This document shows positions 48,246-58,059 of a DNA stretch of 64,000 nt, one piece after another. Below the pieces are notes generated by a model. The model was not told the origin of the DNA, ran no database searches, and was given only the letters and a program-made list of their open reading frames with translations. The stretch's first letter is position 1. Each line of letters starts with the position of its first letter. Origin of the DNA: CAYOWK01 sp964407665. GTDB lineage: Bacteria; Pseudomonadota; Alphaproteobacteria; Caulobacterales; Hyphomonadaceae. Where the stretch lies: NCBI GenBank assembly GCA_964407665.1, contig CAYOWK010000006.1:62001-126000 (forward strand), written 5' to 3'. The position numbers and the translations under genes were made by a program.

Positions 48246-50402
48246 ATGACTTTCCGTATCTGGCTGGCTGGAACCTGTTCCGTTCTCGTTCTGGGCGCCC
48301 TACCCGCCCACGCCCAGACAGCCGCAGCCCCCGACAGCGAGGTGATCGTCGTCACGGGGTCGCAGGTGGAGCTGCCGGAGGCGTATGCCGGCGGACAGGT
48401 GGCGCGCGGCGGGCGCGTGGGCCTGTTTGGCGCGCTGGACGTAATGGACGCGCCGTTCTCGACCACGAACTACACAGAGGAGCTGGCCCGCAACCAGCAG
48501 GCGCGGTCGGTCGCCGACGTGCTGCAGAACGACCCCACGGTGCGGGTCGCCAAGGGGTTCGGCAACTTCCAGGAGCTGTATGTCATCCGCGGCTTCCCGG
48601 TCTATTCGGACGACATGACGTATAACGGCGTCTACGGCATCCTGCCCCGCCAGTTCGTCGCCTCCGAGCTGCTGGAGCGCGTCGAGGTGTTCCACGGCGC
48701 CAACGCGTTCCTGAACGGGGCTGCTCCGGGCGGATCGGGCGTCGGCGGGGCGTTCAACCTTGTGCCCAAGCGGGCTCCGGACGAGGCGCTGAACCGGGTG
48801 ACGGCGGGCGTTGAATCCGGCGGCGAGCTCTATGGCGCGGCGGATGTCGCGCGGCGGTTCGGGGCGCAGAAGGAATGGGGCGTGCGGGGCAACCTCGCGC
48901 ACCGCAACGGCGAGAGCGTCATCGAGGGCCAGGAGCGCGAGCTGAGCGTTCTGGCCGCCGGGACGGATTATCGCGGCGACCGCTTCCGCTTCTCGGTCGA
49001 CGCCGGGTTCCAGGATCAGCACATCGATGCGCCGCGCCCGCAGGTGACGCCCGCAGGCGGGATTCCCGAAGCGCCGGACAGCGCGGGCAATTACGCGCAG
49101 CCGTGGACCTTCTCCGACGAGCAGCAGATCTTCGGCGTGGCGCGCGGGGAGTATGACGTCAACGACGTTGTCTCCGTGTGGGCCGCCGTGGGCGGTCGCA
49201 AGGGCGAGGAAGAGAACCGCCTCTCCAATCCCTCCGCCCTGCCCTCCGGCGTGACCAGCGCCTATCGCTTCGACAACGCGCGCGAGGACAATGTCGTGTC
49301 GGCTGATGCGGGCATGCGGGCCGAGTTCGAGACGGGGCCCGTGGGCCACAGGCTGATCGCATCGGGCTCGGCGGTGGCGCTGGAGTCGCGCAACGCCTAC
49401 GCGTTCTCGAGCTTTGCAGGGTTTGCGGGCAGCCTCTACAACCCGGTCGCCGTGACGGCTCCGGCCGCAAACTTCTTCACCGGCGGCGTGCTGTCCGATC
49501 CGAAGGTGACGGAGGAAAGCAACACGCGCAGCTTTGCGGTGGCGGACCTGCTGACCTTCCTCGACGGGGCGGTGATCGCGACGCTGGGCGCGCGCTGGCA
49601 GGAGATCGAGACGAAGTCGTTCAACTACGACACCGGCGCGCTGGCGTCCGAGTACAAGGCGGACGCCGTGACGCCGGCCGTGGGCCTCGTGTGGAAGCCG
49701 TCGGACACGGTCTCGCTCTATGCGAACTACTCGGAATCGCTCACGCCGGGCGCGATTGCTCCGGCCACCAGCGGCGGGGCGCCCGTGCTGAACGCCGGCG
49801 AGGTGCTGGACCCGTATCGCGGCAAGCAGGCCGAGATCGGCGCGAAGATGGACCTCGGCACGGTGGGCGGCACGCTGAGCGTGTTCTCGCTCTCCCTGCC
49901 CAGCGCCTACGTGCAGAACGGCGTCTTTGCGGACAATGGCGAGCAGGAAAACCAGGGTGTCGAGCTGAGCGTGTTCGGCGAGCCGGCCTCCGGGCTGCGC
50001 GTGATCGGCGGCCTCACGCTGCTGGATGCGGAGCTGAAGAAGACGGCCGGCGGCGCGCTGGACGGACGCACGGCGATCGGCGTGCCGGAGGTGCAGGCCA
50101 ACCTGAACCTCGAGTGGGACGTGCCGGCGCTGGAAGGCCTGACGCTCGACGGGCGGATCGTGCACACGGGCGAGCAGTACGCGAGCGCCGACAATTCGCT
50201 GCAGCTGGACGCGTGGACCCGGCTGGACATCGGCGCTCGCTATGCGCTCGCCGTCGCGGACCACACGGTAACGCTGCGGGCCCGCGTGGAGAACCTCACG
50301 GACGAAAACTACTGGGCGTCTTCAGGCGGCTATCCGGGCGCCAACTATCTGGTGCAGGGCGGGCCGCGCACGGCGCTCGTCTCCGCCTCGGTCGACTTCT
50401 AA
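48246..50402 (+). CDS. TonB-dependent siderophore receptor
   Basis: A 718-residue outer-membrane receptor with a signal (about 1-24, ending AHAQ), TonB box EVIVVTGSQ, plug and barrel ending VSASVDF. The plug has SVADVLQNDPTVRV and FQELYVIRGFPVYSDDMTYNGVYG, typical of FhuA/FhuE-type siderophore receptors, and NGAAPGGSGVGGAFNLVPKRA. The Fur box and the PepSY gene downstream support iron uptake. The ligand siderophore cannot be named. Confidence 0.92.
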   Translation: MTFRIWLAGTCSVLVLGALPAHAQTAAAPDSEVIVVTGSQVELPEAYAGGQVARGGRVGLFGALDVMDAPFSTTNYTEELARNQQARSVADVLQNDPTVRVAKGFGNFQELYVIRGFPVYSDDMTYNGVYGILPRQFVASELLERVEVFHGANAFLNGAAPGGSGVGGAFNLVPKRAPDEALNRVTAGVESGGELYGAADVARRFGAQKEWGVRGNLAHRNGESVIEGQERELSVLAAGTDYRGDRFRFSVDAGFQDQHIDAPRPQVTPAGGIPEAPDSAGNYAQPWTFSDEQQIFGVARGEYDVNDVVSVWAAVGGRKGEEENRLSNPSALPSGVTSAYRFDNAREDNVVSADAGMRAEFETGPVGHRLIASGSAVALESRNAYAFSSFAGFAGSLYNPVAVTAPAANFFTGGVLSDPKVTEESNTRSFAVADLLTFLDGAVIATLGARWQEIETKSFNYDTGALASEYKADAVTPAVGLVWKPSDTVSLYANYSESLTPGAIAPATSGGAPVLNAGEVLDPYRGKQAEIGAKMDLGTVGGTLSVFSLSLPSAYVQNGVFADNGEQENQGVELSVFGEPASGLRVIGGLTLLDAELKKTAGGALDGRTAIGVPEVQANLNLEWDVPALEGLTLDGRIVHTGEQYASADNSLQLDAWTRLDIGARYALAVADHTVTLRARVENLTDENYWASSGGYPGANYLVQGGPRTALVSASVDF

Positions 50403-50420
50403 AAGAGCAGGCGGCGTCCG

Positions 50421-51578
50421 ATGCGGCAGGGCATGAAGCCAGCGACAATCCGGGCATGGTCGGCCGTCCACACGTGGACGAGCCTGATCTGCACGGGTTT
50501 CCTGCTGATGCTGTGCGTCACCGGACTGCCGCTGATCTTCCACCACGAGATCGACCACGCGCTGAACAGCGACGAATGGGCCCCGGCCAATCCCGGCGGG
50601 GCGCTGCTGGACCTTGACCGGATCCTTGCGATTGCGCTCGATAAGCGGCCCGGCGAGGTTCCGATCTTCATGTCGTTCGACGAGGACCGGCCGGTGGTGA
50701 ACGTCACCACCGGACCCACGCCGGACGCGCCGGACTCTCAGATGCATTTCGCCTCGTTCGACCAGACGAGCGGGGACATCGTGCCCCAGCCGACCGGCGA
50801 TGGCGGGGTGATGGAGTTCATCCTGCAGCTCCATACGGACATGTTCCTCGGGCTGCCCGGGATGCTGTTCCTGGGCGCGATGGGGCTGGTCTTTGTTGCC
50901 TCGGTCGTCTCCGGCGTCGTGCTCTATGCGCCCTTCATGCGGAAGCTGGAGTTCGGCGCGTTGCGCACGCGGCGGTCGGCGCGGGTGAAGTGGCTGGACT
51001 GGCACAACCTGCTGGGCGTCGTGACGCTGGTATGGGTGATGGTGGTGGGACTGACCGGCGTCATCAACACGCTGGCGCCGCCGCTGGTGGACGCCTGGCG
51101 CACCGGCGCCCTGGCGGACCTGACGGCCCCCTATGCGGGACAGGCGCGTCCGGAAACGATGGGCTCGCTGCAGCTGGCCGTCGATCAGACAAAAGCCGCG
51201 GCGCCCGGACGGTGGGTGCAGTTCGTTGCGTTTCCGGGTTCGGACTATTCCACGAACCACCATCTGACAGTGTTCCTGCAGGGCGACACGCCCCTGACGA
51301 AACACATCATCACGCCGGCGCTGATCGACGCGGAAACCGGCGTGCTGGCGGATATCCGCGAGATGCCGTGGTACAATCTGCTGCTGCAGCTCTCGAAGCC
51401 GCTGCACTTCGGAGACTATGGCGGCCTGCCCTTGAAGATCCTCTGGGCGCTGCTGGATGTCGCGGCCATCGTGGTGCTGGGAACGGGGCTGTATCTGTGG
51501 GCCGGCAAGCGGCGGACAGCTGCTGCCGGGGACGCTTCGGGCGCCGGCCTGCCCGCCACGGGGAGCCCCGCCGAATGA
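50421..51578 (+). CDS. PepSY-domain membrane protein (iron uptake)
   Basis: A 385-residue inner-membrane protein with four helices: about 18-40 (TSLICTGFLLMLCVTGLPLIF), 150-175, 200-222 and 340-362. The PepSY_TM layout, with WSAVHTWTSL at the start and KWLDWHNLLGVVTLVW midway, is typical of proteins beside siderophore receptors, thought to be iron reductases. Histidines in HTW, HHEIDH and HNL could bind haem. It is 18 bp after the receptor gene, in the Fur-box transcript. Confidence 0.88.
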   Translation: MRQGMKPATIRAWSAVHTWTSLICTGFLLMLCVTGLPLIFHHEIDHALNSDEWAPANPGGALLDLDRILAIALDKRPGEVPIFMSFDEDRPVVNVTTGPTPDAPDSQMHFASFDQTSGDIVPQPTGDGGVMEFILQLHTDMFLGLPGMLFLGAMGLVFVASVVSGVVLYAPFMRKLEFGALRTRRSARVKWLDWHNLLGVVTLVWVMVVGLTGVINTLAPPLVDAWRTGALADLTAPYAGQARPETMGSLQLAVDQTKAAAPGRWVQFVAFPGSDYSTNHHLTVFLQGDTPLTKHIITPALIDAETGVLADIREMPWYNLLLQLSKPLHFGDYGGLPLKILWALLDVAAIVVLGTGLYLWAGKRRTAAAGDASGAGLPATGSPAE

Positions 51579-51763
51579 ACGAGCGTGGCGCGCCCTCCCC
51601 GATCCTGCGGTCGACATTCGCCGCCCCGGCGATCATCGGCGCGGCCAGCCTGATCGGTCTGGTCGCGGCGCTGATGGGCGACGGATGGATGGACGCGCTG
51701 TCCTGGCTCGGGCTCGGGGCGCCGGTCGTAGCCGTGGCGTGGGCGGTCGCGCGGCGAGGCTGA
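51575..51763 (+). CDS. Small membrane protein in the iron operon
   Basis: A 62-residue protein with two hydrophobic stretches (about 15-32, AAPAIIGAASLIGLVAAL; 41-58, LSWLGLGAPVVAVAWAV). The start codon overlaps the PepSY stop codon (ATGA), so it is the third gene of the iron operon. I do not know the family; such small DUF-like proteins often follow PepSY genes. It ends 6 bp before the convergent mannose-1-phosphate guanylyltransferase. Confidence 0.72.
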   Translation: MNERGAPSPILRSTFAAPAIIGAASLIGLVAALMGDGWMDALSWLGLGAPVVAVAWAVARRG

Positions 51764-51769
51764 ACAGGT

Positions 51770-52834
51770 CTAAGGGATCAGCTTCTTCACATCCTGGGCG
51801 CGGTCCTTCGGGAGGACGATGACGGCTTCGAGGGTGGCGATGATGATCAGGTCCGAGACGCCGGCCACGGAGACATGGAGGCCGTGGGCCATGACGAGGT
51901 TGTCCTCGCCGTCGAGGATCTTCACCGAGCCGGTGGCGACGTTGCCGGCGGCGTCCTTGTCGCCGAGGCGCCAGACCTCGGCCCAGGAGCCGACATCCGC
52001 CCAGCCGATGCTGCAGGGGACGACGGCGGCGCGGGCGGTCTTTTCCATCACCGCGATGTCGACCGGCTCGGAGCGGACCTTGGCGAAGGCTTCGGCGTCG
52101 AGGCGGTATTCGTTGCCCGAGCGTTCGCCCGTCTCGAGAGCCTTGAGCGTGGCGTCGCGGATGTCGGCGGCGCCGACGGAGAATTCCTCGAGCATCAGGT
52201 CGGGCCGGAAGTAGAAGACGCCGGAGTTCCAGCTGTAGCCGCCCTCGGCGAGATACTGCTCGGCCACGTCGCGGCTGGGCTTCTCGGCGAAGCGGGAGAT
52301 GGCGAAGACGCCGTCTGCGAGGGGCTCGCCCTGGCGGATGTAGCCAAAGCCGGTTTCGGGGGCGGTGGGCTCGATGCCGAAGGTGACGATGCGGCCGCCG
52401 GCGGGGGCGGATGCGATCGGGGTGGCGCGCTGGACGGCGGCGATGAAGGCGGCGGGGTCGCGGACGAGGTGGTCGGCAGGCATCAGGAGGACGAGCGCGT
52501 CTTCGTCGAGCTGGCGGGCGACGAAGGCGGCGAGAGCGGCGGTGGCGGCGGTGTTGCGACCCTGCGGCTCCAGCACCACGGCGGCGGGCGCCACCCCGGC
52601 GGCGGCGAGGTGTTCGACGACGAGGTCGCCGTGGCGCTCGCCGGCGATGATGATGGGGGGCAGGAACATCAGGTTTCCGTGCACGCCCTGGAGGCGCAGC
52701 GCGGTCTCGCCGATCATGGTGTTGGGGCCCGGAAGGGCGTGAAACTGCTTGGGCCTCGCCTCGTTGGAGAGCGGCCACAGGCGCGTGCCCGAGCCGCCCG
52801 ACATGATCACAGGAAAGACTCTTGCGATGCTCAA
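51770..52834 (-). CDS. Mannose-1-phosphate guanylyltransferase
   Basis: A 354-residue nucleotidyltransferase making GDP-mannose from mannose-1-phosphate and GTP. It has VIMSGGSGTRLWPLS (about 9-23), the PKQF motif, EPQGRNTAATAALA, FGYIR (about 162-166) and FAEKPSRDVAEQYL, all of the family. It lacks the C-terminal isomerase domain of the two-domain type. It feeds surface polysaccharide or other mannosylated glycans. It is divergent from the AGE epimerase gene. Confidence 0.93.
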   Translation of the reverse strand: MSIARVFPVIMSGGSGTRLWPLSNEARPKQFHALPGPNTMIGETALRLQGVHGNLMFLPPIIIAGERHGDLVVEHLAAAGVAPAAVVLEPQGRNTAATAALAAFVARQLDEDALVLLMPADHLVRDPAAFIAAVQRATPIASAPAGGRIVTFGIEPTAPETGFGYIRQGEPLADGVFAISRFAEKPSRDVAEQYLAEGGYSWNSGVFYFRPDLMLEEFSVGAADIRDATLKALETGERSGNEYRLDAEAFAKVRSEPVDIAVMEKTARAAVVPCSIGWADVGSWAEVWRLGDKDAAGNVATGSVKILDGEDNLVMAHGLHVSVAGVSDLIIIATLEAVIVLPKDRAQDVKKLIP

Positions 52835-53079
52835 GGCCGCAACTCCAGCGCTACGATTTTGGCGTCCCCTCGCGAGCCGTTGGCCGCCGGCGCTTCCCGG
52901 TCAGCTTCAGGTCTCGCGACGGGCTTAGCAGCACGCAGGCGGGCGCGCCAAGCCTTCACTTCGTGCAGGTTGAAAGTTCGCGGGCGTTCGGGCGGGATTT
53001 GCGCGCGCCCGGGGCTGGTTCTATGGATCATTTGTTGTGTTCGTGGGTTATTGCGCCTGGGACGGGCGGAGGGTGTGGC

Positions 53080-54234
53080 GTGTCTGGCGTGCGAGTTGGG
53101 GAAATCCGTGACTGGATGTTCAAGGCGGCCTTGCCGTTCTGGGCAGGCCGTGGCGTGGACCGGGAAAATGGCGGCTTTGTCGAGCAGCTGACGCTTCAGG
53201 GCGTGGACGCTGCGGTCGACTTCAAGCGCACGCGGGTGACGGCGCGGCAGATCTACGTCTATTCCCACGCCTACATTATGGGATGGAATGACGGGCCGGC
53301 GGTGGCGCGGCACGGCTTAGACTATCTGGTGAACAACACCTGGATGGGGCCGGACAAGGGCTTTGCCCGGCTGATGACGCGCGAGGGCGGCGTCAAGGAT
53401 CCGCAGCCGGACCTCTACGATCTGGCGTTCGTGATGTTCGCGTTTGCGTGGCTCTACCGGGCGACCGGAGACATCGCCGCGCGCGACTGGCTCTATCGCA
53501 CGGCGGACTTCATCGACGCCAACATGAAGCAGGCGGACGGGATGGGGTATGCCCACGCCCTGCCCTGCGAGGGATGGCGGCTGCAGAACCCGCACATGCA
53601 CCTCACCGAGGCGAGCCTGGCCGCCCATGCCGCCACGGGCGATGCGCGCTTTGCGACGACGGCGGGCGAGATCGCCAGCCTGTTCGCCACCCGCTTCCTC
53701 AATCCGGACACGGGCGTGCTACGCGAGTACTTCAACGCCGACTGGACGCCCGCTGCCGGGGAAAAGGGCCGCATCGCCGAGCCCGGCCACCAGATGGAAT
53801 GGTGCTGGATCCTGTCCGAATGCCGCAAGCAGATGGGGCTGGACGTCACGGACGCGATCCGCGCGGCGTCGGGGTTTGCGATGGCCCACGGGATCGATCC
53901 GGCCAGCGGGGCGACGTTCAATGCGGTGCGCGACGATGGCGTCCCGCTCGATCGCGGCTCGCGGACATGGCCCAACACCGAGCGCGTGAAATGCGCGGTC
54001 GCCCTCTACGAGACGTTCGGGACGGACCCGCGGCCCGAGCTTCAGGCGTCGCTCGACATCCTGCTGGACCGGTATCTGGCGGGGCCGCTTCCTGGCGGGC
54101 GGATGTCCGGCGCGTGGATCGATGCGTTCGATGGCGAGGGACGGCCGACGGCGACGTCGATCCCGACCTCGACGCTGTACCACATCTTCCTGGCGTTCGC
54201 GGAAGTGCTCAGGATCGAGGCCAGCCTCGGCTGA
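53080..54234 (+). CDS. AGE-family epimerase/isomerase
   Basis: A 384-residue (alpha/alpha)6-barrel protein of the N-acylglucosamine 2-epimerase family, which includes mannose and cellobiose epimerases and aldose-ketose isomerases. Key parts are VTARQIYVYSHAYIMGW (about 45-61), HMHLTEASLAAH, EPGHQMEWCWIL (about 235-246) with its active-site His, and RTWPNTERVKCAVAL. A GTG at 53080 with GGAGGG upstream is chosen; it gives the normal length. An ATG at 53022 is possible. It likely works on mannose or glucose near the GDP-mannose gene. Confidence 0.87.
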   Translation: MSGVRVGEIRDWMFKAALPFWAGRGVDRENGGFVEQLTLQGVDAAVDFKRTRVTARQIYVYSHAYIMGWNDGPAVARHGLDYLVNNTWMGPDKGFARLMTREGGVKDPQPDLYDLAFVMFAFAWLYRATGDIAARDWLYRTADFIDANMKQADGMGYAHALPCEGWRLQNPHMHLTEASLAAHAATGDARFATTAGEIASLFATRFLNPDTGVLREYFNADWTPAAGEKGRIAEPGHQMEWCWILSECRKQMGLDVTDAIRAASGFAMAHGIDPASGATFNAVRDDGVPLDRGSRTWPNTERVKCAVALYETFGTDPRPELQASLDILLDRYLAGPLPGGRMSGAWIDAFDGEGRPTATSIPTSTLYHIFLAFAEVLRIEASLG

Positions 54235-54250
54235 GGCCGGCCTCTCAAGC

Positions 54251-56212
54251 CTATTTCGAAAGAGCCTTCGACCGCGACGGCCACAGCGACGCCGGCAGCA
54301 GGGGCTTGTCCGGCATGGGCGCTGCGCCGCCGCCAGCGTCAATGGAGGCGCCGCTCAGCATGCGGGTTGAGGTGTCGGCCGAGATGGCGACAGACGGGCG
54401 GCGGAGATCCTCCGGCACCAGTGTGGCCTTCCAGACCGAGTCGCCCGGACGCACGCGCTCGGCCAGCGCCTGGCAGATGGCGGGCGACAGCAGGAGGCCA
54501 ACCGCAATCGGAGCCCACCAGCCCGCTGTCGAGGGCGACTGCACCAGCACCACCACGAGGATGAAGGCGCCGAGCACCATCTGGGGCGCGAACTGGCGCA
54601 CGAGGTCGTTCAGGCTGAAGCCCTCACGGTCGCGCACCTGGGCGTTCCAGCCGAAGTCCTTGCCGAACACGGTGGAGGCGACGGCCAGCGTCTGGCTGGT
54701 CATCTGGATCGGGGCGATGACGGTCGACACGATGGCCTCGAAGGCGAGGCTCGGCAGGAAAGCGGCGTTGCGCTTCCAGCCTGGAAGCTTGCCAGCGGCC
54801 CAGAGCAGCGCCGCGAGCCATTTCGGCGACAGCACGATGGTGGCTGTCATGATGGACAGAAGCGTCATCCGGCCGGCCGCGATGGCAGCCTCGGAGCCCG
54901 GCTCAACAAAGCCGTGCATGTCCTGCGTCTGGTCGGCGATGGCGACGCCCGTGAGGATGAGCGCGAACCAGAACACGGCGGACATGTAGCCCATGACGCC
55001 GGCCGTCATGTGAGCGCGGCTGAGCCAGTGGAAGCCGCGCGCCTTGATCAGCGAGATATGCTGCAGGTTGCCCTGCGCCCAGCGGCGGTCGCGGACGGCG
55101 GCGTCGACCAGGGTCGGCGGCGCTTCCTCGTAGGAGCCTTCGATATCGGGCGCGATCTCGATGCGCCAACCGGCGCGGCGCATCAGGGCGGCCTCGACGA
55201 AGTCATGGCTGAGGATTGGTCCGCCCAGCGGGGCCTTGCCCGGCAGGCGCGGCAGACCCGCGCTGGCGGCGAAGGCGGCGACGCGGACGATGGCGTTGTG
55301 GCCCCAGAAATTGCCGGCTCCGCCCGACCACCAGTTGAGGCCGGCGCCAAAGATCGGCCCGTAGGCGCGCATCGCGAACTGCTGGGTGCGCGCAAAGACC
55401 GTACGAGCGTTGATGATGGTCGGCAGCGTCTGGATCAGGCCCGCGCGCGGACGCTGGTCCATGCGGCGGACCAGTTCGGTGAGCGACTGGGACGTCATCA
55501 GGCTGTCGGCGTCGAACACGACCATGTAGTCGTATGCGCCGCCCCAGCGGCGAACGAAGTCGCCGACATTTCCGGCCTTGCGGCCCGTGTTGGAGTGACG
55601 GCGGCGATAGAAGAAGGGTGCGCCGGGACGCAGCGCGGCAAGGCGGAGGAAGACATCCTCTTCCTGCCCGGCGATCTCTGCATCGCGCGTATCCGACAGG
55701 AAGAACACGTCGAAGGCGTGGTCGGCGCCGGCGTCGCGGAGCGACTGGTAGACAGCGTCCGCTGCGCCCATGACCCGCGAGGGATCCTCGTTGTACATCG
55801 GCACGATGATCGCGGTGCGCGAGGTGGTGGTGAAGGCGGCGCTGCCCGACAGGTTGCGGCGGGGCGCGCGCATCAGGGTCACGGCGCCGGCGATTGCGGT
55901 CCCGGCGGCGGCGGACACCCAGAAGAAGTTCACCGCGAAGAGGGCAAGCGAGGCCCATTCGAGGATCGACATTCCGTCACGGTTGAGCACCGAGAACAGC
56001 TGGTGGCAGGCGAAAGCGACCACCGCGAGGGCGCCGGCGATGATCGATCCAAGCCGCCAGTCCCGCTCGCGCAACAGCACGGAGCGCTCCGCCGAAACGG
56101 ATTGCTCCGGCATCGCCAGCGGCGATTCCGGGGGGCAGACTTCAAGAGGCTGGCGGACGGCGCCAGCGGCGGCGTCGTCAAATCTCAGTCGGGCGTCCAT
56201 CTGAACAACCAT
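54251..56212 (-). CDS. opgH: Osmoregulated periplasmic glucan glucosyltransferase OpgH/MdoH
   Basis: A 653-residue multi-spanning glucosyltransferase polymerising the beta-1,2 backbone of periplasmic glucans. N-terminal helices (about 55-115) precede the GT2 domain (about 130-390) with VPMYNEDPSRVMGAADAV, VFDADSLMTSQSL and the QxxRW-type QR in RDRRWAQGNLQHISL. Further helices follow (about 410-590). It overlaps opgG by 28 bp, its start lying inside the opgG end, so translation is coupled. The C-terminal tail is Ser/Pro-rich. Confidence 0.94.
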   Translation of the reverse strand: MVVQMDARLRFDDAAAGAVRQPLEVCPPESPLAMPEQSVSAERSVLLRERDWRLGSIIAGALAVVAFACHQLFSVLNRDGMSILEWASLALFAVNFFWVSAAAGTAIAGAVTLMRAPRRNLSGSAAFTTTSRTAIIVPMYNEDPSRVMGAADAVYQSLRDAGADHAFDVFFLSDTRDAEIAGQEEDVFLRLAALRPGAPFFYRRRHSNTGRKAGNVGDFVRRWGGAYDYMVVFDADSLMTSQSLTELVRRMDQRPRAGLIQTLPTIINARTVFARTQQFAMRAYGPIFGAGLNWWSGGAGNFWGHNAIVRVAAFAASAGLPRLPGKAPLGGPILSHDFVEAALMRRAGWRIEIAPDIEGSYEEAPPTLVDAAVRDRRWAQGNLQHISLIKARGFHWLSRAHMTAGVMGYMSAVFWFALILTGVAIADQTQDMHGFVEPGSEAAIAAGRMTLLSIMTATIVLSPKWLAALLWAAGKLPGWKRNAAFLPSLAFEAIVSTVIAPIQMTSQTLAVASTVFGKDFGWNAQVRDREGFSLNDLVRQFAPQMVLGAFILVVVLVQSPSTAGWWAPIAVGLLLSPAICQALAERVRPGDSVWKATLVPEDLRRPSVAISADTSTRMLSGASIDAGGGAAPMPDKPLLPASLWPSRSKALSK

Positions 56213-57747
56213 GTCTCGGTGAGTGGAGTGGTGTCGGCTCGCAGGAGGGCGCGGAGCTCCACAACGTTCGCCCCCTGCGTCTTGAGGTCGAAGACGAGGC
56301 GGCGGATTCCCGTCTCGGCGTCTTCAACAACGTGAGTGTTCTCGATTGTACCGGCGCTGGCCCACACGTCGGGCTGCGCGCCGGCGGGCCAGGCGTCAGC
56401 GCCGGCGAAATCGACCACGAAGCGGCGGCCGCCAGGCGTGGCGCCCGAGCGCGTGCCCTTCACGACCGACAGGCCCGGCGCCTGCGGTCCGGCGGCGTTC
56501 CAGGTCAGGCGGTAGGCGAGACGGATGGCGGAGCCTGGCTGGGCGGCTTCGGCCGGACGCCAGAGCGCTGCGACGTTGTCGGCGTACTCGTTGGCCGTCG
56601 GGATCTCGGCCAGCACAACCTGCCCGCGGCCCCAGTCGCCGACAGGTTCGACCCACAGGCTCGGCCGCTTGTGATAGCGCGCCTCGAAATCGTTGTAGGC
56701 GCTGAAGTTGCGTTCGCGCTGCAGGAGGCCGAAGCCCCGCACATGGTCAGCGGCGAAGGACGACACCTGGAAGCGGGCGGGATTGGTCACCGGACGCCAG
56801 ACGCGCTCGCCGTTCGCCATCTCGATGGCCAGACCGTCGCTGTCGTGGAGCGCTTCGCGGAAATCGTCCCTGCTGCCCCGGTCGGCTGCGCCCTGAAGGA
56901 ACATGCTGGACATGGGGGCGAGGCCGATCTCGCGGATCTCGCGCCGCGGATGGATGGCGGCGCGGACGTCCATGACCGTCTCGTCGCCGGGCCGGACGCG
57001 GAATTCGTAGGCGGCGGTGAGGCTCTGCGAATCGATCAGCGCCACCAGCGTTACTTCGTCGGGCGCGGCGGTCGGCTTGATGACCCAGAAGTCCGTGAAG
57101 CGGGGGAATTCCTCGCCCTCAGTCGTGAAGGCGTCCACCGCGAGCGCGCGGGCGGACAGGCCATAGGCCAGATCGCGGGCGACGGCGCGGAAATAGGACG
57201 CCCCCTGGAAGACGGCCGCCTCGGGGGCGGGTTCGGGCTGGCCGAAAGCGTGCAGCACCCGCAGACCAGACACGCCCAGCGCGGCTCGATCGGCCAGCGG
57301 GGCGCTGTCGTGGTGGGTAAAGTCGACGAAGGGCGACACGTCCGTCACGGGTCGGACAACGCCGTCCTCGACCAGATGGATGGTGACCGGCTCGCGGTAC
57401 AGGGAGCCGCGCGGCAGGGGCAGGATGGCGAAGGGCTCGCCGGCGGCGCGCCAGACGGCGGTCGGCGGGTTCGGCCGGACTTTCCGGAAACCGTCATAAT
57501 CGAGGCTGTCGAAGGCGGGGGGCAGATCCCTTGACGGCGGGCTGTACGGCGAGCGGGCTAGAAGTTCGGCCTGCCGGGCGGCGGAGTCGAAGACACTCTC
57601 AACAGCAGGCATGACTTCGCCGAAGGCGCCTGAGGCGCTTTTCCGGGCGTCGGCCGGACGGGATGGTTCACTGGCGGCCACTGGAGCCAGGGCCAGGCAC
57701 AGCGCCGCGAACGCATGCGGCCGAATGGCGGAACGGAGCGTCCGCAT
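56185..57747 (-). CDS. opgG: Periplasmic glucan biosynthesis protein OpgG/OpgD
   Basis: A 520-residue exported protein of the MdoG family, needed for OPG release or branching. A signal (about 1-25) is followed by FDSLDYDGFRKVRPNP (about 78), the beta-sandwich core with IHLVEDGVVRPVTDVSPFVDF, and the later EARYHKRPSLWVEPVGDWG (about 352). Length fits. It is upstream of opgH in a two-gene operon. Glucans of this type help in hypo-osmotic conditions. Confidence 0.93.
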   Translation of the reverse strand: MRTLRSAIRPHAFAALCLALAPVAASEPSRPADARKSASGAFGEVMPAVESVFDSAARQAELLARSPYSPPSRDLPPAFDSLDYDGFRKVRPNPPTAVWRAAGEPFAILPLPRGSLYREPVTIHLVEDGVVRPVTDVSPFVDFTHHDSAPLADRAALGVSGLRVLHAFGQPEPAPEAAVFQGASYFRAVARDLAYGLSARALAVDAFTTEGEEFPRFTDFWVIKPTAAPDEVTLVALIDSQSLTAAYEFRVRPGDETVMDVRAAIHPRREIREIGLAPMSSMFLQGAADRGSRDDFREALHDSDGLAIEMANGERVWRPVTNPARFQVSSFAADHVRGFGLLQRERNFSAYNDFEARYHKRPSLWVEPVGDWGRGQVVLAEIPTANEYADNVAALWRPAEAAQPGSAIRLAYRLTWNAAGPQAPGLSVVKGTRSGATPGGRRFVVDFAGADAWPAGAQPDVWASAGTIENTHVVEDAETGIRRLVFDLKTQGANVVELRALLRADTTPLTETWLFRWTPD

Positions 57748-58059
57748 GAAAATCTGGTCACCTCCGTCGCCGGACGGATCGCCGGCAGGATTCTACGGAA
57801 GCGTTTCTCTTCCTACGTGCTTCCAGTCGGTTCGGGTGGACCCGTTCCGCCGGACTCTATCTGTTGTCTCAATAGCGCGCCGGGACCCCCGCCGTTCATG
57901 TAAATTTCCGTAATGACTCCCGAATGGGCAGCCGCCGGTCAGTCCTCGGGCGACAACCAGCCGAATGTCTGTCGGGAAAGCAGCAGAGGCGTTCCGGGCT
58001 GTCTTAAGCTTTGACCCGGACAAAACGACTCTCCCTACCGATTCGCTGCGGAAACGGCT
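57748..58059. other. Intergenic region upstream of opgG
   Basis: About 312 bp between the opgG start and the end of the GT2 gene, both leftward. It should carry the opgGH promoter. No convincing gene, hairpin with T-run or known regulatory box was seen. Confidence 0.5.

Noticed and set aside
48300..50264. 654-codon minus-strand frame across the siderophore receptor
   Set aside because: Shadow of the receptor gene; no start signal or domain.
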